From Rhizobium altiplani (GTDB lineage: Bacteria > Pseudomonadota > Alphaproteobacteria > Rhizobiales > Rhizobiaceae), in assembly GCF_001542405.1 (NCBI RefSeq), contig NZ_LNCD01000064.1, positions 57,202 to 121,201 on the forward strand: a DNA stretch of 64,000 nucleotides. Direction: 5' to 3'. The position numbers and the translations under genes are program-made. This document shows positions 29,261-37,737 of the stretch, in pieces; the first letter of the stretch is position 1; every line of letters starts with the position of its first letter. Below the pieces are notes generated by a model. It did not search any database and was not told the origin of the DNA. It worked only from the letters and a program-made list of their open reading frames with translations.

Positions 29261-29614
29261 TCATCGCCTGATCTTCTTCAATCGTGCGGAGAGTTCGTCC
29301 AGGTCGAAAGGTTTGACGAGGAAATCGTCCGCCCCTCCCTCAATTCCCGCCAGTCGATCGCTATATCGGTCCTGCGCCGTCATGATGATAACCGGGGTCT
29401 TGTCACCTTCCCTTCGGATAGCTCGCAGGAGGGATAGGCCATTGCCGTCCGGCAGGCGAAGGTCCAGAAGCACCAGGTCATACTTCTTCGATGTCAGTCG
29501 ACAGGCAGCGTCCTTCAGGTTCACACACCAGTCAACGAGATGGCCCTCAGCCACCATATGAGACGATACCGCGTCCCCGATGTCGACGTTGTCCTCGACG
29601 ACAAGCACATTCAC
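29261..29614 (-). CDS. stand-alone receiver domain, truncated OmpR-type regulator
   Basis: Only the receiver domain (117 aa) of an OmpR-family regulator remains: VVEDNVDIG, phospho-acceptor Asp51 in LVLLDLRLPDGNG, VIIMTAQDR and DDFLVKPFDLDEL. The frame stops right at the linker (ARLKKIRR) where the DNA-binding domain normally begins. It could still act as a CheY-like phosphate sink for other kinases, or be a relic. It lies just downstream of eptA (46 bp) in the same direction, the usual position of a pmrA-like regulator. Confidence 0.7.
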   Translation of the reverse strand: MNVLVVEDNVDIGDAVSSHMVAEGHLVDWCVNLKDAACRLTSKKYDLVLLDLRLPDGNGLSLLRAIRREGDKTPVIIMTAQDRYSDRLAGIEGGADDFLVKPFDLDELSARLKKIRR

Positions 29615-29660
29615 CCGATTGCGCTCCTATCTGTTGTGTTCTGTCGCGTGGAAACGATGT

Positions 29661-31310
29661 TCACGAATTTCGACTCCTGCACTTTGCGAATACGTCGAGC
29701 CGCTTGTCGTAAACCGATGTCTCCACATTCATCATACCGAGCACGCTGTGGAACAGGTTGTCGTGGGACGTCGCGGCAAGTGCCTCTTTTCGGAGGCAAG
29801 CCGTGTCCAGATCCATCGACTTACTGAAGTCGTTGTCAAACCAGGTCAGGAACGGCACGTGTGTCTGCTGCGAGGGAGCAAACATGTACGGTGTTCCATG
29901 AAGGTAGAGCCCCTTCTCGCCAAGGGACTCCCCATGATCGGACATGTAGATCAGGCCGGTCGCCATCTTGCCCGAACGGGACTTGAGGCGGTCGATGATG
30001 GTCGCGATGAAGTCGTCCGTATAGAGGATCGAATTGTCATAGGCATTGACGATCTCCCCGGTCGAACACTTGCCAAGCTCCGGGGTACGGCAGTCGGGAA
30101 CGAACCTACCTTGATGTTCAGGATATCGAAGATAGTAAGCGGGTCCGTGGCTGCCCAGCTGGTGCAGTACCAGAACGCTATCGCCTTTGACATGGTCCAA
30201 CCAGCCATCAAGTTTGTCCAGGAAGATGCCGTCCAGGCACTCACCATACTGGCAGAACCGCGGATCTTTCGAATTCGCCAAGTCAAGGTATTGGACACGA
30301 TCCGCAACGCCCTTACTGCCCGTGTTGTTGTCGAACCAGGCAACGTCAATTCCTGCATGAGCCAGCACGTCTAAAAGTGTTTCATTCGCCATAGCCTTTG
30401 CGTGGGTGAAATCCGCACGCGTGAACCGCGAAAACATGCAGGGAACAGAGGTCGCGGTAGCCGTCCCGCAGCTGGTTGTATTTGGGAAATAAATGACATT
30501 TGCGGCCTTGAGACGCGGATTGGTTTCGCGAGGATATCCGCCAAGCGAAAAATTCTCCGCGCGCGCAGTCTCGCCGGCGACAATTATCGTAACCCGCGGC
30601 TTGTTGATTGGCGGATCTGACGGTTTGACTGTGGCGTCGGCACCGACCGGCTGAACAACAATCGATGCCTCTTTCCCTGCGTTCAAGACGTAACGAACCG
30701 TGCTGACAATCGGCGCGACGGGATTGACGCTCTTTGCGATGTCCCGCCGTTGTCTGACGGCAGCGGTATACTCCCGCGAGTAGGTCACGCCACAGATTCC
30801 GAAGATCGCGAGTGAGGCGAGGATTGCAGTCAGGTTCCAGAAAACCTTTCTCATGAACGGGCGGTGATCAACCTTCGCCCAGCCGATCACAAGAGATGGC
30901 AGGATCCCGAAGATGGCAACGTGAACAATGAATTCGGACGTGATCAGGTGTTGCGCTTCTGCAGGCGTTGTCTCCATCGCGTTGCGGATCATGTCACTGT
31001 CGAAAAGCGCCCCAAACGTGTCTGTGAAATGGGACGCCACGGCGGCGACGAGGATCAGGAAGATCAAAACCGGCTTGACGAGGTACTTGGTCGAAAATGG
31101 AGTAATTACAGCGACGAACAGGGCCAGCATCGCGAGGTACAACGCCCATAGCGAACCGCTTCCGCTTCCCAGATAGTCGGTTGCCTTCCGCCAGAACGTG
31201 TTGTTGCAGAATAGGAGGATGTAGCAGCTTGTCAGTATGCAGAGCGGGATGCTTCCGATCCTCGGCCGCAGCGAGCTCATATGTCCGGGCATTTTCGTCA
31301 ATTTCACCAC
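29661..31310 (-). CDS. eptA: phosphoethanolamine transferase, lipid A type
   Basis: Inner-membrane enzyme of 549 aa that moves phosphoethanolamine from phosphatidylethanolamine to lipid A phosphates, lowering polymyxin binding. Five N-terminal membrane helices (to about residue 180) precede a periplasmic alkaline-phosphatase-like domain: VAGETARAENFSLGGY, NTTSCGTATATSVPCMFS with the catalytic Thr near 283, DGIFLDKLD, LHQLGSHGPAYYLRYP and YMSDHGESLGEKGLYLHGTP. Several Cys pairs (C281/C291, C-Q-Y-G-E-C, C-R-T-P-E-L-G-K-C) fit the known disulfides. A receiver-only regulator follows it. A start at Met7 or Met11 is possible. Confidence 0.93.
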   Translation of the reverse strand: MVKLTKMPGHMSSLRPRIGSIPLCILTSCYILLFCNNTFWRKATDYLGSGSGSLWALYLAMLALFVAVITPFSTKYLVKPVLIFLILVAAVASHFTDTFGALFDSDMIRNAMETTPAEAQHLITSEFIVHVAIFGILPSLVIGWAKVDHRPFMRKVFWNLTAILASLAIFGICGVTYSREYTAAVRQRRDIAKSVNPVAPIVSTVRYVLNAGKEASIVVQPVGADATVKPSDPPINKPRVTIIVAGETARAENFSLGGYPRETNPRLKAANVIYFPNTTSCGTATATSVPCMFSRFTRADFTHAKAMANETLLDVLAHAGIDVAWFDNNTGSKGVADRVQYLDLANSKDPRFCQYGECLDGIFLDKLDGWLDHVKGDSVLVLHQLGSHGPAYYLRYPEHQGRFVPDCRTPELGKCSTGEIVNAYDNSILYTDDFIATIIDRLKSRSGKMATGLIYMSDHGESLGEKGLYLHGTPYMFAPSQQTHVPFLTWFDNDFSKSMDLDTACLRKEALAATSHDNLFHSVLGMMNVETSVYDKRLDVFAKCRSRNS

Positions 31311-31514
31311 TCCACTGCAAACGCGCGTTTTGGAGACGGTTGCTGACAGTAACCTGAAACCGAAAAGACGACGGCGATCCGATTGTCGCGGCTGCCATCA
31401 CGGGAGCCCGTGGAGGAGCTCAACGGCAATGTCGCCAAGGGGATGAGACGGATACAGATGGCGCCTGTACGAGGAATTGGCTGACGGCGACACCTCCGCC
31501 CATATTGGACGCCG

Positions 31515-31640
31515 TCATAAATGCCTTGCGATACGTTCGATAAGGCGAGGAGCTTCCTCGGCGATCGCCAAAATGACGCCTGAGTTGAGCGCGGAGGCAA
31601 AGTCAAGGCCGGCAAAATAGAGGCCCGGCAGGAAGCCCAG
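31515..31640 (-). pseudogene. C-terminal relic of a flavin-dependent oxidoreductase
   Basis: The minus-strand frame reads LGFLPGLYFAGLDFASALNS, then GVILAIAEEAPRLIERIARH and a stop. This matches the last 40 residues of NAD(P)/FAD monooxygenases (PGLYFVGL....SG-L-GV-EDA-HIAE-I). A stop lies just upstream in frame and nothing of the FAD- or NADPH-binding domains remains. The flanks (31311-31514, 31641-31709) hold no gene. Confidence 0.45.
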
Positions 31641-31709
31641 CTAACGGATGGTCCCAATCTATGGCTGGTGCGATGCAGGAAATCCGTAAGGTCTCTCCCT
31701 AAGCCGTTA

Positions 31710-32357
31710 TCAACGAATTGGGGCGTCTCTCTCGAGCTTTCGCGCGTACTCAGTCAACGGATAGCACAGGGCAAAGAAGATTGCAGCAACGAGGCCGTAA
31801 ACCTTGAAGGGCTCGAATGTCGCATTGTTGATGGCATTTGCTGTCCTCATCAGCTCCTCGAAGCCGAGAATGGACGTCAAGGCGGTGCTCTTGATCAGCT
31901 GCACCAGAAACCCGACGGTCGGCGCGCGAGTTATCCGGAAAGCCTGCGGCAGGATCACAAGTCGAAGTTCCTGCAGGCGGTGCAGACCAAGGCTTGCGCC
32001 CGCGTCCCACTGTCCACGCGGAAGTGCCTCGACACCGCTGCGCCATATCTCGGCCAGATAGGCACTGGCATAAAGCGTCAGCCCGCACACGGCAGCCGTC
32101 CAAGGCTCAATCCGGAATCCCAACATGGGCAATCCGAAGAACATCAGGAAAAGCTGCATGAGCAGCGGTGTTCCCTGGAATAGCGCTATGTAGCCTGACG
32201 CAAGCCGCCGTGGCCAAAAGGACTGCGATATCCGAGCAAAGAGGATTGCTATGCCGACCGTTGCCCCGCCGACAAAGGCAGCGATCGACAAGAGCACTGT
32301 CCAACGCGTCGCGAAGGCAAGATTGCGCAAAATATCCCAGAACGTGAACTCGATCAT
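31710..32357 (-). CDS. polar amino-acid ABC transporter permease (second subunit)
   Basis: Permease of 215 aa of the His/Gln/Glu family. Helix one starts NLAFATRWTVLLSIAAF; the conserved stretch RGTPLLMQLFLMFFGLP-like appears as FQGTPLLMQLFLMFFGLPML; the EAA-type loop is ALPRGQWDAGASLGLHRLQE. About five helices. Its start overlaps the stop of the first permease as ATGA. It ends the ureohydrolase-transporter operon, and no ATPase gene follows: the next sequence downstream is the eptA region with an oxidoreductase relic. An ATP-binding subunit must be borrowed or has been lost. Confidence 0.9.
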   Translation of the reverse strand: MIEFTFWDILRNLAFATRWTVLLSIAAFVGGATVGIAILFARISQSFWPRRLASGYIALFQGTPLLMQLFLMFFGLPMLGFRIEPWTAAVCGLTLYASAYLAEIWRSGVEALPRGQWDAGASLGLHRLQELRLVILPQAFRITRAPTVGFLVQLIKSTALTSILGFEELMRTANAINNATFEPFKVYGLVAAIFFALCYPLTEYARKLERDAPIR

Positions 32358-33022
32358 GATATTCCCGCTCCAAGAAACCGACGACCACCAGCGATCAGCA
32401 ACCGCCTGAGGCTTGCCGACATGGCAAGATAGATCATGGTTACGACCAGATACGTCTCAAATGAACGAAACGTGCGGGCCTGCAAAAGGTCGGCCTCCTG
32501 CGCCAGTTCCCGAACGGAAATCTGCGAAACCACGGCTGATTCCAGCATCATGATGACGATCTGGCTTGTAAGGGCCGGGAAGATAACCTTTAGCGCCTGA
32601 GGCAAGACGACCTTGAAAAACACGTGTCTCGGCTTCAGCCCAAGCGCCAGCGCCGCTTCGCTTTGCCCTGTCGGGATCGCATCCAGGCCGGCGCCGACGA
32701 CCTCGGTCGTATAGGCCGCCATGTTGAGGGTCATGGCGAGGATTGCCGCTGTTACGGGATTGAGATGGATTCCAATGCTTGGAAGGCCAAAGAAGATGAA
32801 GAATAGCTGGACGAGAAACGGCGTGTTTCGGATCACTTCAACATAGATGCCAACTGCACGTCGCAACCAGCCGAACCGACCTCTTCGCGCGGCAGCACCG
32901 AAGACACTGAGGAGCGTCCCGAAAACGGTGGTGCAGGCAATCAGGAAAAGCGTCATGCCCGCACCATATGCGAGCGCTCCCGCACCGCCCCAGAGCCAGT
33001 CGAAGCCAAGGCTATAGGACAT
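32354..33022 (-). CDS. polar amino-acid ABC transporter permease (first subunit)
   Basis: Permease of 222 aa paralogous to the next gene. Family marks are GAGMTLFLIACTTVFGTLLS, VIRNTPFLVQLFFIFFGLP and the EAA loop AIPTGQSEAALALGLKPRHV. The ATG at 33020-33022 is chosen because AAGGAT stands upstream at proper spacing and because the longer frame adds nine residues unlike the family. The two permeases would form a heterodimer. It lies 36 bp after the binding-protein gene. Confidence 0.9.
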   Translation of the reverse strand: MSYSLGFDWLWGGAGALAYGAGMTLFLIACTTVFGTLLSVFGAAARRGRFGWLRRAVGIYVEVIRNTPFLVQLFFIFFGLPSIGIHLNPVTAAILAMTLNMAAYTTEVVGAGLDAIPTGQSEAALALGLKPRHVFFKVVLPQALKVIFPALTSQIVIMMLESAVVSQISVRELAQEADLLQARTFRSFETYLVVTMIYLAMSASLRRLLIAGGRRFLGAGIS

Positions 33023-33058
33023 CGCCAATCCTTTCACGGCGGGGAGCACTCATTTCGA

Positions 33059-33850
33059 TCAATCCTTGAGATTTTCAGGGTTGAGTGGCGTCTTCAACCA
33101 GGCCTTCGAGCTTGCGTCGAGTTTCCCCTCGGAGATCATCTTGGCAACTACGTCATTGACGGTGCTCTTGAGACCCTCCTCGCCCTTGCGGAGGGCGATG
33201 TGCGAAGGCGACGTCAAGAGCTGGAACTTTTGCTCGGGTTTCAACGCGTCCTGGCGTGCAAGCACCTGCGCTCCAACGTCGTTTCCGACCACCATCAACT
33301 CGGTCTGACCAGAAATGAAGGCCTGTATGACGGAATTGTAGTTTTCGAAGCGCTGGATCGTTGCCGATGCCGGCGCTGCAGCCGTCAACGAGGTGTCCTC
33401 GAGCGTACCGCGGTTAACCGCAATTGTCTTGTCGGCGAGGTCATCCTTGCCTTTGATCGAGACAGCTGCCGGGCCTATGACCGCGATGTAGTACGGGGCG
33501 TAGGCAGCAGCAAAATCGATGACCTCGGCACGCTCCTTGGAAAAGCCGACGCTCATCAGAATATCGACGCGCTTGTCGTTCAGATAGGCAATTCGGTTCT
33601 GTCCGGTGACGCTTACGAGGTTGAGCTTCACACCAAGACTGTCGGCAATGCTCTGGGCGACATCGACATCATATCCCTTGAGGCTCATGTCGGCGCTGGC
33701 CGACGAGAATGGAGGGAAATCAGAGAAAATGCCGACACTGATTTGGCCGGCGGCCTTGATGTCGGCGAGGTCGTCGGCATGTGCCGACAGCCCGACCAGA
33801 GTGAATGCGGCAGCAGCGGCGATGGTTCTTCCTAGTTTGCTCATATTCAT
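33059..33850 (-). CDS. polar amino-acid-type substrate-binding protein
   Basis: Periplasmic SBP_bac_3 protein of 263 aa. Signal peptide residues 1-25 (TIAAAAAFTLVGLSAHA). The mature part begins LADIKAAGQISVGIFSDFPP and contains LKGYDVDVAQSIADSLGVKL, VDILMSVGFSKERAEVIDF and GKDDLADKTIAVNRGTLEDT, the usual ligand-pocket regions with an Arg in SKERAE expected to hold the alpha-carboxylate. With a ureohydrolase upstream, the ligand may be arginine or a guanidino compound, by inference. It is transcribed 51 bp after the ureohydrolase. Confidence 0.9.
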   Translation of the reverse strand: MNMSKLGRTIAAAAAFTLVGLSAHADDLADIKAAGQISVGIFSDFPPFSSASADMSLKGYDVDVAQSIADSLGVKLNLVSVTGQNRIAYLNDKRVDILMSVGFSKERAEVIDFAAAYAPYYIAVIGPAAVSIKGKDDLADKTIAVNRGTLEDTSLTAAAPASATIQRFENYNSVIQAFISGQTELMVVGNDVGAQVLARQDALKPEQKFQLLTSPSHIALRKGEEGLKSTVNDVVAKMISEGKLDASSKAWLKTPLNPENLKD

Positions 33851-33901
33851 TTTATGTTCCCTTTTTCTTGGTTCCGGATTTTGACGATTGGTCAGACTGT
33901 T

Positions 33902-34963
33902 TCAGGTGGCCCGCTTGCGTGCGGACGGACTGAACATGGCAAGGCAAAGCAGTTCGAACAGTACCTGTGCTGCTATCTGGGCAGTATTGGTAGTCGCGTC
34001 ATACTGCGGTGCGACCTCTACCACGTCGCCGCCGACGAGATTAACACCTCGGAAACCGCGCAGCATGGCGAGAACTTCTCTTGGAAGCAGTCCACCAACC
34101 TCCGGTGTTCCAGTTCCCGGCGCAAAGGCGGGATCCAGGCTGTCGACATCAAAACTGATATATGTCGGGCCGGAACCGACAACATCGAGGGCGCGCGCGA
34201 TGACAGCCTTGATGCCCATCTCCGCGACTTCCTCGGCGTGTACAACCGTCATGCCCGAAGCGAAAGAGAATTCCCAGAGGTATTCGGCTCCGCCTCGAAT
34301 GCCGATCTGGATCGTTCTCTTGGGGTCGAGGACACCGGCGAGGACAGCCTCCCGGAACGGTGCGCCGTGATGGAACTTGGAGCCCTCATATGGCCCGGCC
34401 GTATCACAATGGGCATCGATGTGGATCATTCCAACGGGAGTACGGCTTGCAAATCCCTTGAGGATCGCGCCGGAAATGGAATGGTCTCCCCCCACGGACA
34501 AGGGGATCACTCCGGTATTGGCGATCATGCGGTAGCAGGCCTCGATGTCCGCGTGGCAACCGGCGAGATCAAAGCGGCTTCTCATCGGAACGTCACCGAC
34601 ATCAGCGACCTTGAGCTTGCCCATCGGCGCGACCCGAAGAACATGCTCGTAGGGTCCGACACGTTCGATCGCCCTGACAGCCCTCGGACCCAACCGTGAT
34701 CCGGCTCGATTGGTTACGCCAAGGTCCATTGGCACGCCGATAAGAGCTACATCAAGGGCCTCCAGAACCTCCGGCCTGATGCCATTCTCGATGAAGGACG
34801 CGCCAAGGAAGGTCGCCGGATCGGCAAACGGCCATTTGCGGCTGTCGCCATCCTTGAAGACGCTTGCCGCAACTTCGCGAAAATGTGGATCCTGCATTTC
34901 ACCGCCGGCGGCATTGCCGAAGCGACGGCGTAGGTCCTCCAGAAAATCCTGGTCAATCGTCAA
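33902..34963 (-). CDS. speB: agmatinase/guanidino-acid ureohydrolase
   Basis: Binuclear-manganese ureohydrolase of 353 aa that splits a guanidino substrate into urea and an amine. Metal ligands are visible in SVGGDHSISG (His), HIDAHCDTAG (Asp-x-His-x-Asp) and SFDVDSLDPAFAPGTGTPEV (Asp-x-Asp). It is about 40 residues longer than typical agmatinases, mostly at the N-terminus, as in guanidinobutyrase/guanidinopropionase-like enzymes. As the first gene of an operon with an amino-acid importer and near a divergent LysR gene, it probably serves catabolism of an imported guanidino compound rather than putrescine synthesis. The exact substrate is uncertain. Confidence 0.87.
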   Translation of the reverse strand: MTIDQDFLEDLRRRFGNAAGGEMQDPHFREVAASVFKDGDSRKWPFADPATFLGASFIENGIRPEVLEALDVALIGVPMDLGVTNRAGSRLGPRAVRAIERVGPYEHVLRVAPMGKLKVADVGDVPMRSRFDLAGCHADIEACYRMIANTGVIPLSVGGDHSISGAILKGFASRTPVGMIHIDAHCDTAGPYEGSKFHHGAPFREAVLAGVLDPKRTIQIGIRGGAEYLWEFSFASGMTVVHAEEVAEMGIKAVIARALDVVGSGPTYISFDVDSLDPAFAPGTGTPEVGGLLPREVLAMLRGFRGVNLVGGDVVEVAPQYDATTNTAQIAAQVLFELLCLAMFSPSARKRAT

Positions 34964-35262
34964 GATAGGCTCCCCCGTTTGATCCGAGATGCCATCATTC
35001 GCCGAGCCAAAAGGCTTTACAACCTTGATATTTCGTGAGGGCCTATAACGATTTCTGATACTCCAGTCGCTCCCATTGCAGCATTCAGCGCCGGGTCCGT
35101 TCAGAAAACCTTATAGGCTGAGCGTGGGAGGCGATTGTGACATTACGGACGACGGCAAAGCTTCTTGCCGTTGCGCATGAACTTCAGATCGTACAATGTC
35201 CAGCCTAGCCGAAGACGGGGACCGTCACACGGCTGGTTTAACGCAGACGAAGAACCCGCCTG
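34964..35262. promoter_or_regulatory. divergent control region between ureohydrolase operon and lysR
   Basis: This 299-bp gap must hold both promoters. It contains TATAACGATTTCTGATA (about 35044-35060), a TAT/ATA dyad similar to the ATAAC half-sites elsewhere, and AAACCTTATAGG near 35105. These are candidate LysR boxes seen by eye; no precise promoter could be fixed. Confidence 0.35.
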
Positions 35263-36123
35263 ATGCTTGATCTCGATTCATATTTGTTGCGGGCGTTCCT
35301 GACGGTCGCCGAAATCGGCACGGTCAACGGCGCTGCTGCCAAATTGCACCGAACTCAAGCGGCAGTGAGCATGCAGATCCGCAAGCTCGAGGAGCTCGTC
35401 GGGGTAACGCTCTTTTCCCGGTCGTCCAAGGGACTTGAGCTCACCGCTCACGGCCAGATCATGGTGGCCTACGCCCGAGAGATCGTGGTCCTTTCCGACG
35501 AGGTCGGCCGCAGGCTCACCGGAAAGATACTTCAAGGGCGCATCCGTCTCGGAGTCGTCGAGGACTTCGCGGCCAGTCGACTGATAAACATCCTTCGTGA
35601 CTTCAGGGCTCAGAACCCCAAAGTTGATATCGACATAATCGTCGAGCCCAACCGGCGTCTGGCAGAGATGTTTGAAGAAGACAAACTCGATCTCGTTGTT
35701 TGCGATATCACCGTCCTCAATCGGAAACCCATCCTGATCTGGACCGAGTATCTCACCTGGGTTGTCAGATCGGATTTCGTGGTCGACGCAAGCAAGCCGC
35801 TCCCGGTGATCATGTTTGATGAGAGCTGCCCCTGGAATGTCCGCACCATCGCGACGTTGTCGCAGCGGAACATAAAATGGAAGACGGCATGCGTTGCTTC
35901 CACGTTGGTCGCGATGGCAACGGCGGTAAGGGTCGGCATTGGTGTCGGTCCTATGCTTGAAGCCACGATCCCCGAGGGATGTCGTGCGCTGGACAAGGCC
36001 GCTGACCTACCTGGCGCAGTGCGGATCGAGATTGGATTCTATGCCCAGTCCGGGGCATCCGAGGGCGTTCGTTATCTTGTCGAGTTCGTGTCACGACACA
36101 CCGCCATGGCGGACCGTCCATAA
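35263..36123 (+). CDS. LysR-family regulator of the ureohydrolase/importer operon
   Basis: LTTR of 286 aa. The helix-turn-helix occupies residues 1-62 (GTVNGAAAKLHRTQAAVSMQ then IRKLEELVGVTLFSRS); the effector domain begins about residue 90 (GRIRLGVVEDFAASRLINIL). It is divergent to the ureohydrolase gene and upstream of ridA. A LysR-type palindrome overlaps its stop codon in front of ridA, so it may control both sides. A guanidino or amino acid would be the logical inducer; this is inference. Confidence 0.88.
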   Translation: MLDLDSYLLRAFLTVAEIGTVNGAAAKLHRTQAAVSMQIRKLEELVGVTLFSRSSKGLELTAHGQIMVAYAREIVVLSDEVGRRLTGKILQGRIRLGVVEDFAASRLINILRDFRAQNPKVDIDIIVEPNRRLAEMFEEDKLDLVVCDITVLNRKPILIWTEYLTWVVRSDFVVDASKPLPVIMFDESCPWNVRTIATLSQRNIKWKTACVASTLVAMATAVRVGIGVGPMLEATIPEGCRALDKAADLPGAVRIEIGFYAQSGASEGVRYLVEFVSRHTAMADRP

Positions 36124-36134
36124 CGACCCGTTAT
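36120..36134. promoter_or_regulatory. LysR-type palindrome in front of ridA
   Basis: Perfect inverted repeat ATAACG-ACC-CGTTAT, also readable as ATAAC-N5-GTTAT with T-N11-A. It overlaps the stop codon of the lysR gene and lies 99 bp before the RidA start. It is the same arrangement of half-sites as at 1984-1998, although the two LysR proteins are different. Confidence 0.5.
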
Positions 36135-36232
36135 AGCCGCGAAAAATAAAACAGCCTGTTCAACTGGCGCGATGGCTGCAATCTGACCTTCGGCAGCAAC
36201 CGGCATGCCAAGTGAAACAAGGATACCGGCCG

Positions 36233-36592
36233 ATGGCTATCGAGCACTCGTCCGTGGACGAGGAAACGCCACTCCAAACAGTTCATATTATCGGCCAGAT
36301 CGCCATCTCCGCCGCGGGGGAGAGCGTAAGTGCGCAAACGACCGAAATTCTTCATCGCATTGATGTCCTTCTCAAGGAGGCGGGCACCGATAGGGACGAA
36401 CTGATTCAAGCAAACATCTGGCTTCGGGATCTCATGGGTTTTGACGAAATGAATGCCGTTTGGGAAGGATGGGTAGCTGCCGGCACGACACCTCGGAGGA
36501 CCACTTTTGAAGATCGGACCCTGCCACGCTTGTGCGATATCCGGGTAGACGTGATCGCTTGGCGGAAGACCGAAGAGTTTGCCTCGCCGTGA
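36233..36592 (+). CDS. RidA/YjgF-family protein
   Basis: Protein of 119 aa of the RidA (reactive intermediate deaminase) superfamily, trimeric cytosolic proteins that hydrolyse enamine/imine intermediates. Family marks are TVHIIGQIAIS, EILHRIDVLLKEAGTDRDEL, ANIWLRDLMGFDEMNAVWEG and a C-terminal RTTFEDRTLPRLCDIRVDV. The classical catalytic Arg of RidA appears to be represented by the Arg of TPRRTTFE. The ATG at 36233 has AAGGA upstream; an earlier GTG is less likely. Its position next to the ureohydrolase regulator suggests help in amine or amino-acid breakdown. Confidence 0.8.
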   Translation: MAIEHSSVDEETPLQTVHIIGQIAISAAGESVSAQTTEILHRIDVLLKEAGTDRDELIQANIWLRDLMGFDEMNAVWEGWVAAGTTPRRTTFEDRTLPRLCDIRVDVIAWRKTEEFASP

Positions 36593-37028
36593 AGGCGTTG
36601 ACGGTATGCTTATTGCAGTAGCAGTCGTCGCGACTTGCGCAACCCGACAACGCCAGTCGAGGAAGCGCTTGAGCAGCGGGCGACCCTTGCGTCCCGTTCA
36701 TTCAACTCGGCAACCAGGCTGTCCACCGTGGGTACGGGCAGGCCATCGACGGAATAACCCGAACTGGCCGGTCACCTGAAAAGGTGTCAATCATTGCCCC
36801 ACCGCCGTTTGATGAGCGTGTTCTCGAGCGTTGTTGCTTTCTATCCATCGGTCGGCATAGGCAAAACGTAGATTAAAAAAAGCATCGGGACACAAGTCGA
36901 TACATGGGCCCAGCTGCGGACTGGATTTGGTGACTGTTTCTAATCAGTAGTCACACGCGTGATCGTGCGTGCCTGTAGGAACAAACGACGTGTAACGCCA
37001 TTTACCTTCTATCAATGGAGGAAATGCG
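36593..37028. other. 436-bp gap without recognisable gene
   Basis: No gene supported. GGAAC at 36978-36982 followed after 16 bp by CATT is a one-mismatch fit to the alphaproteobacterial EcfG general-stress promoter (GGAAC-N16/17-CGTT) ahead of the next small gene, a weak call. Confidence 0.3.
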
Positions 37029-37298
37029 ATGCCCTATGATCCTAATTCTGAGAAAGGCCTCGACCTTCGCTCGACGCCACTTGCACGTCGAGGCGGAGCC
37101 TGGGGCCCTTGGATTGCTCTCGCCGCCATCATTTTGTTAGCTGCATTTGCATGGATCCAGTGGGGTGGCACGGCAACCGACCCAACTTCAACTGCATCCA
37201 CAACGCCCCCGATTTCTCGATCTATTCCGAAGCCAGTGATTCCCGTAAGCCCGCCGGCCGCCGCTCCGGCAAATCCGTCAACCGGTACTCAGCCGTAA
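37029..37298 (+). CDS. small single-helix membrane protein with Pro/Thr-rich tail
   Basis: Protein of 89 aa of no recognised family. Residues 1-25 are polar, residues 26-45 form one membrane helix (GPWIALAAIILLAAFAWIQW), and the remainder is a Thr/Ser/Pro/Ala-rich extension likely in the periplasm. A strong GGAGGAA site lies upstream of the ATG. Proteins of this design are frequent in rhizobial genomes, often under stress control. The possible EcfG-like promoter upstream would agree with that. Confidence 0.65.
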   Translation: MPYDPNSEKGLDLRSTPLARRGGAWGPWIALAAIILLAAFAWIQWGGTATDPTSTASTTPPISRSIPKPVIPVSPPAAAPANPSTGTQP

Positions 37299-37737
37299 GC
37301 CGCGACGATGGAATGGCCGCTTGGAACCATCGTGGCAGTTTGCTCGAGACCTTCACTTCACCTAAACAGTCGTCATTTTCCTCTGCCAAGTGTGGCCTTG
37401 ATGGCGGTGACTTTGCCCTCAGGCGATTAAAGTGAAAGCTCAAGAAAACAATTCAACCCGATATGACAATGGGCAAAGGAATACGCGGTTGAAGAGAGCG
37501 TGACGTGATGGGGCATCACGTCGGGAGCGGGAGCAGAAACCAAAATCATCGACAACATGTGGCCTCGGCAACCTCTCAAGGAGAGCATGGTGGGTATCGG
37601 CACCCGTTACCCGCCCACGGAGTCGCCGATCTCGAAGCGCGGAACGCCAAATTATCCGCCAGGATCATTAGCAGCACCTTGGAAATCCGTTCGATTCAGG
37701 GCAAATTCAAGCCGCTCTAGTGTTTGGGGAGGTTTCG
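37299..37737. other. 439-bp gap without recognisable gene
   Basis: Short frames only, none with family resemblance. Nothing distinctive seen besides the GGGGAGG ribosome-binding site of the next gene at its end. Confidence 0.45.

Noticed and set aside
29580..30374. 264-residue + strand frame within eptA
   Set aside because: Antisense to conserved EptA sequence.
37505..37720. 71-residue frame before the deaminase gene
   Set aside because: No recognisable sequence, no start signal, and it ends at the deaminase ribosome-binding site.
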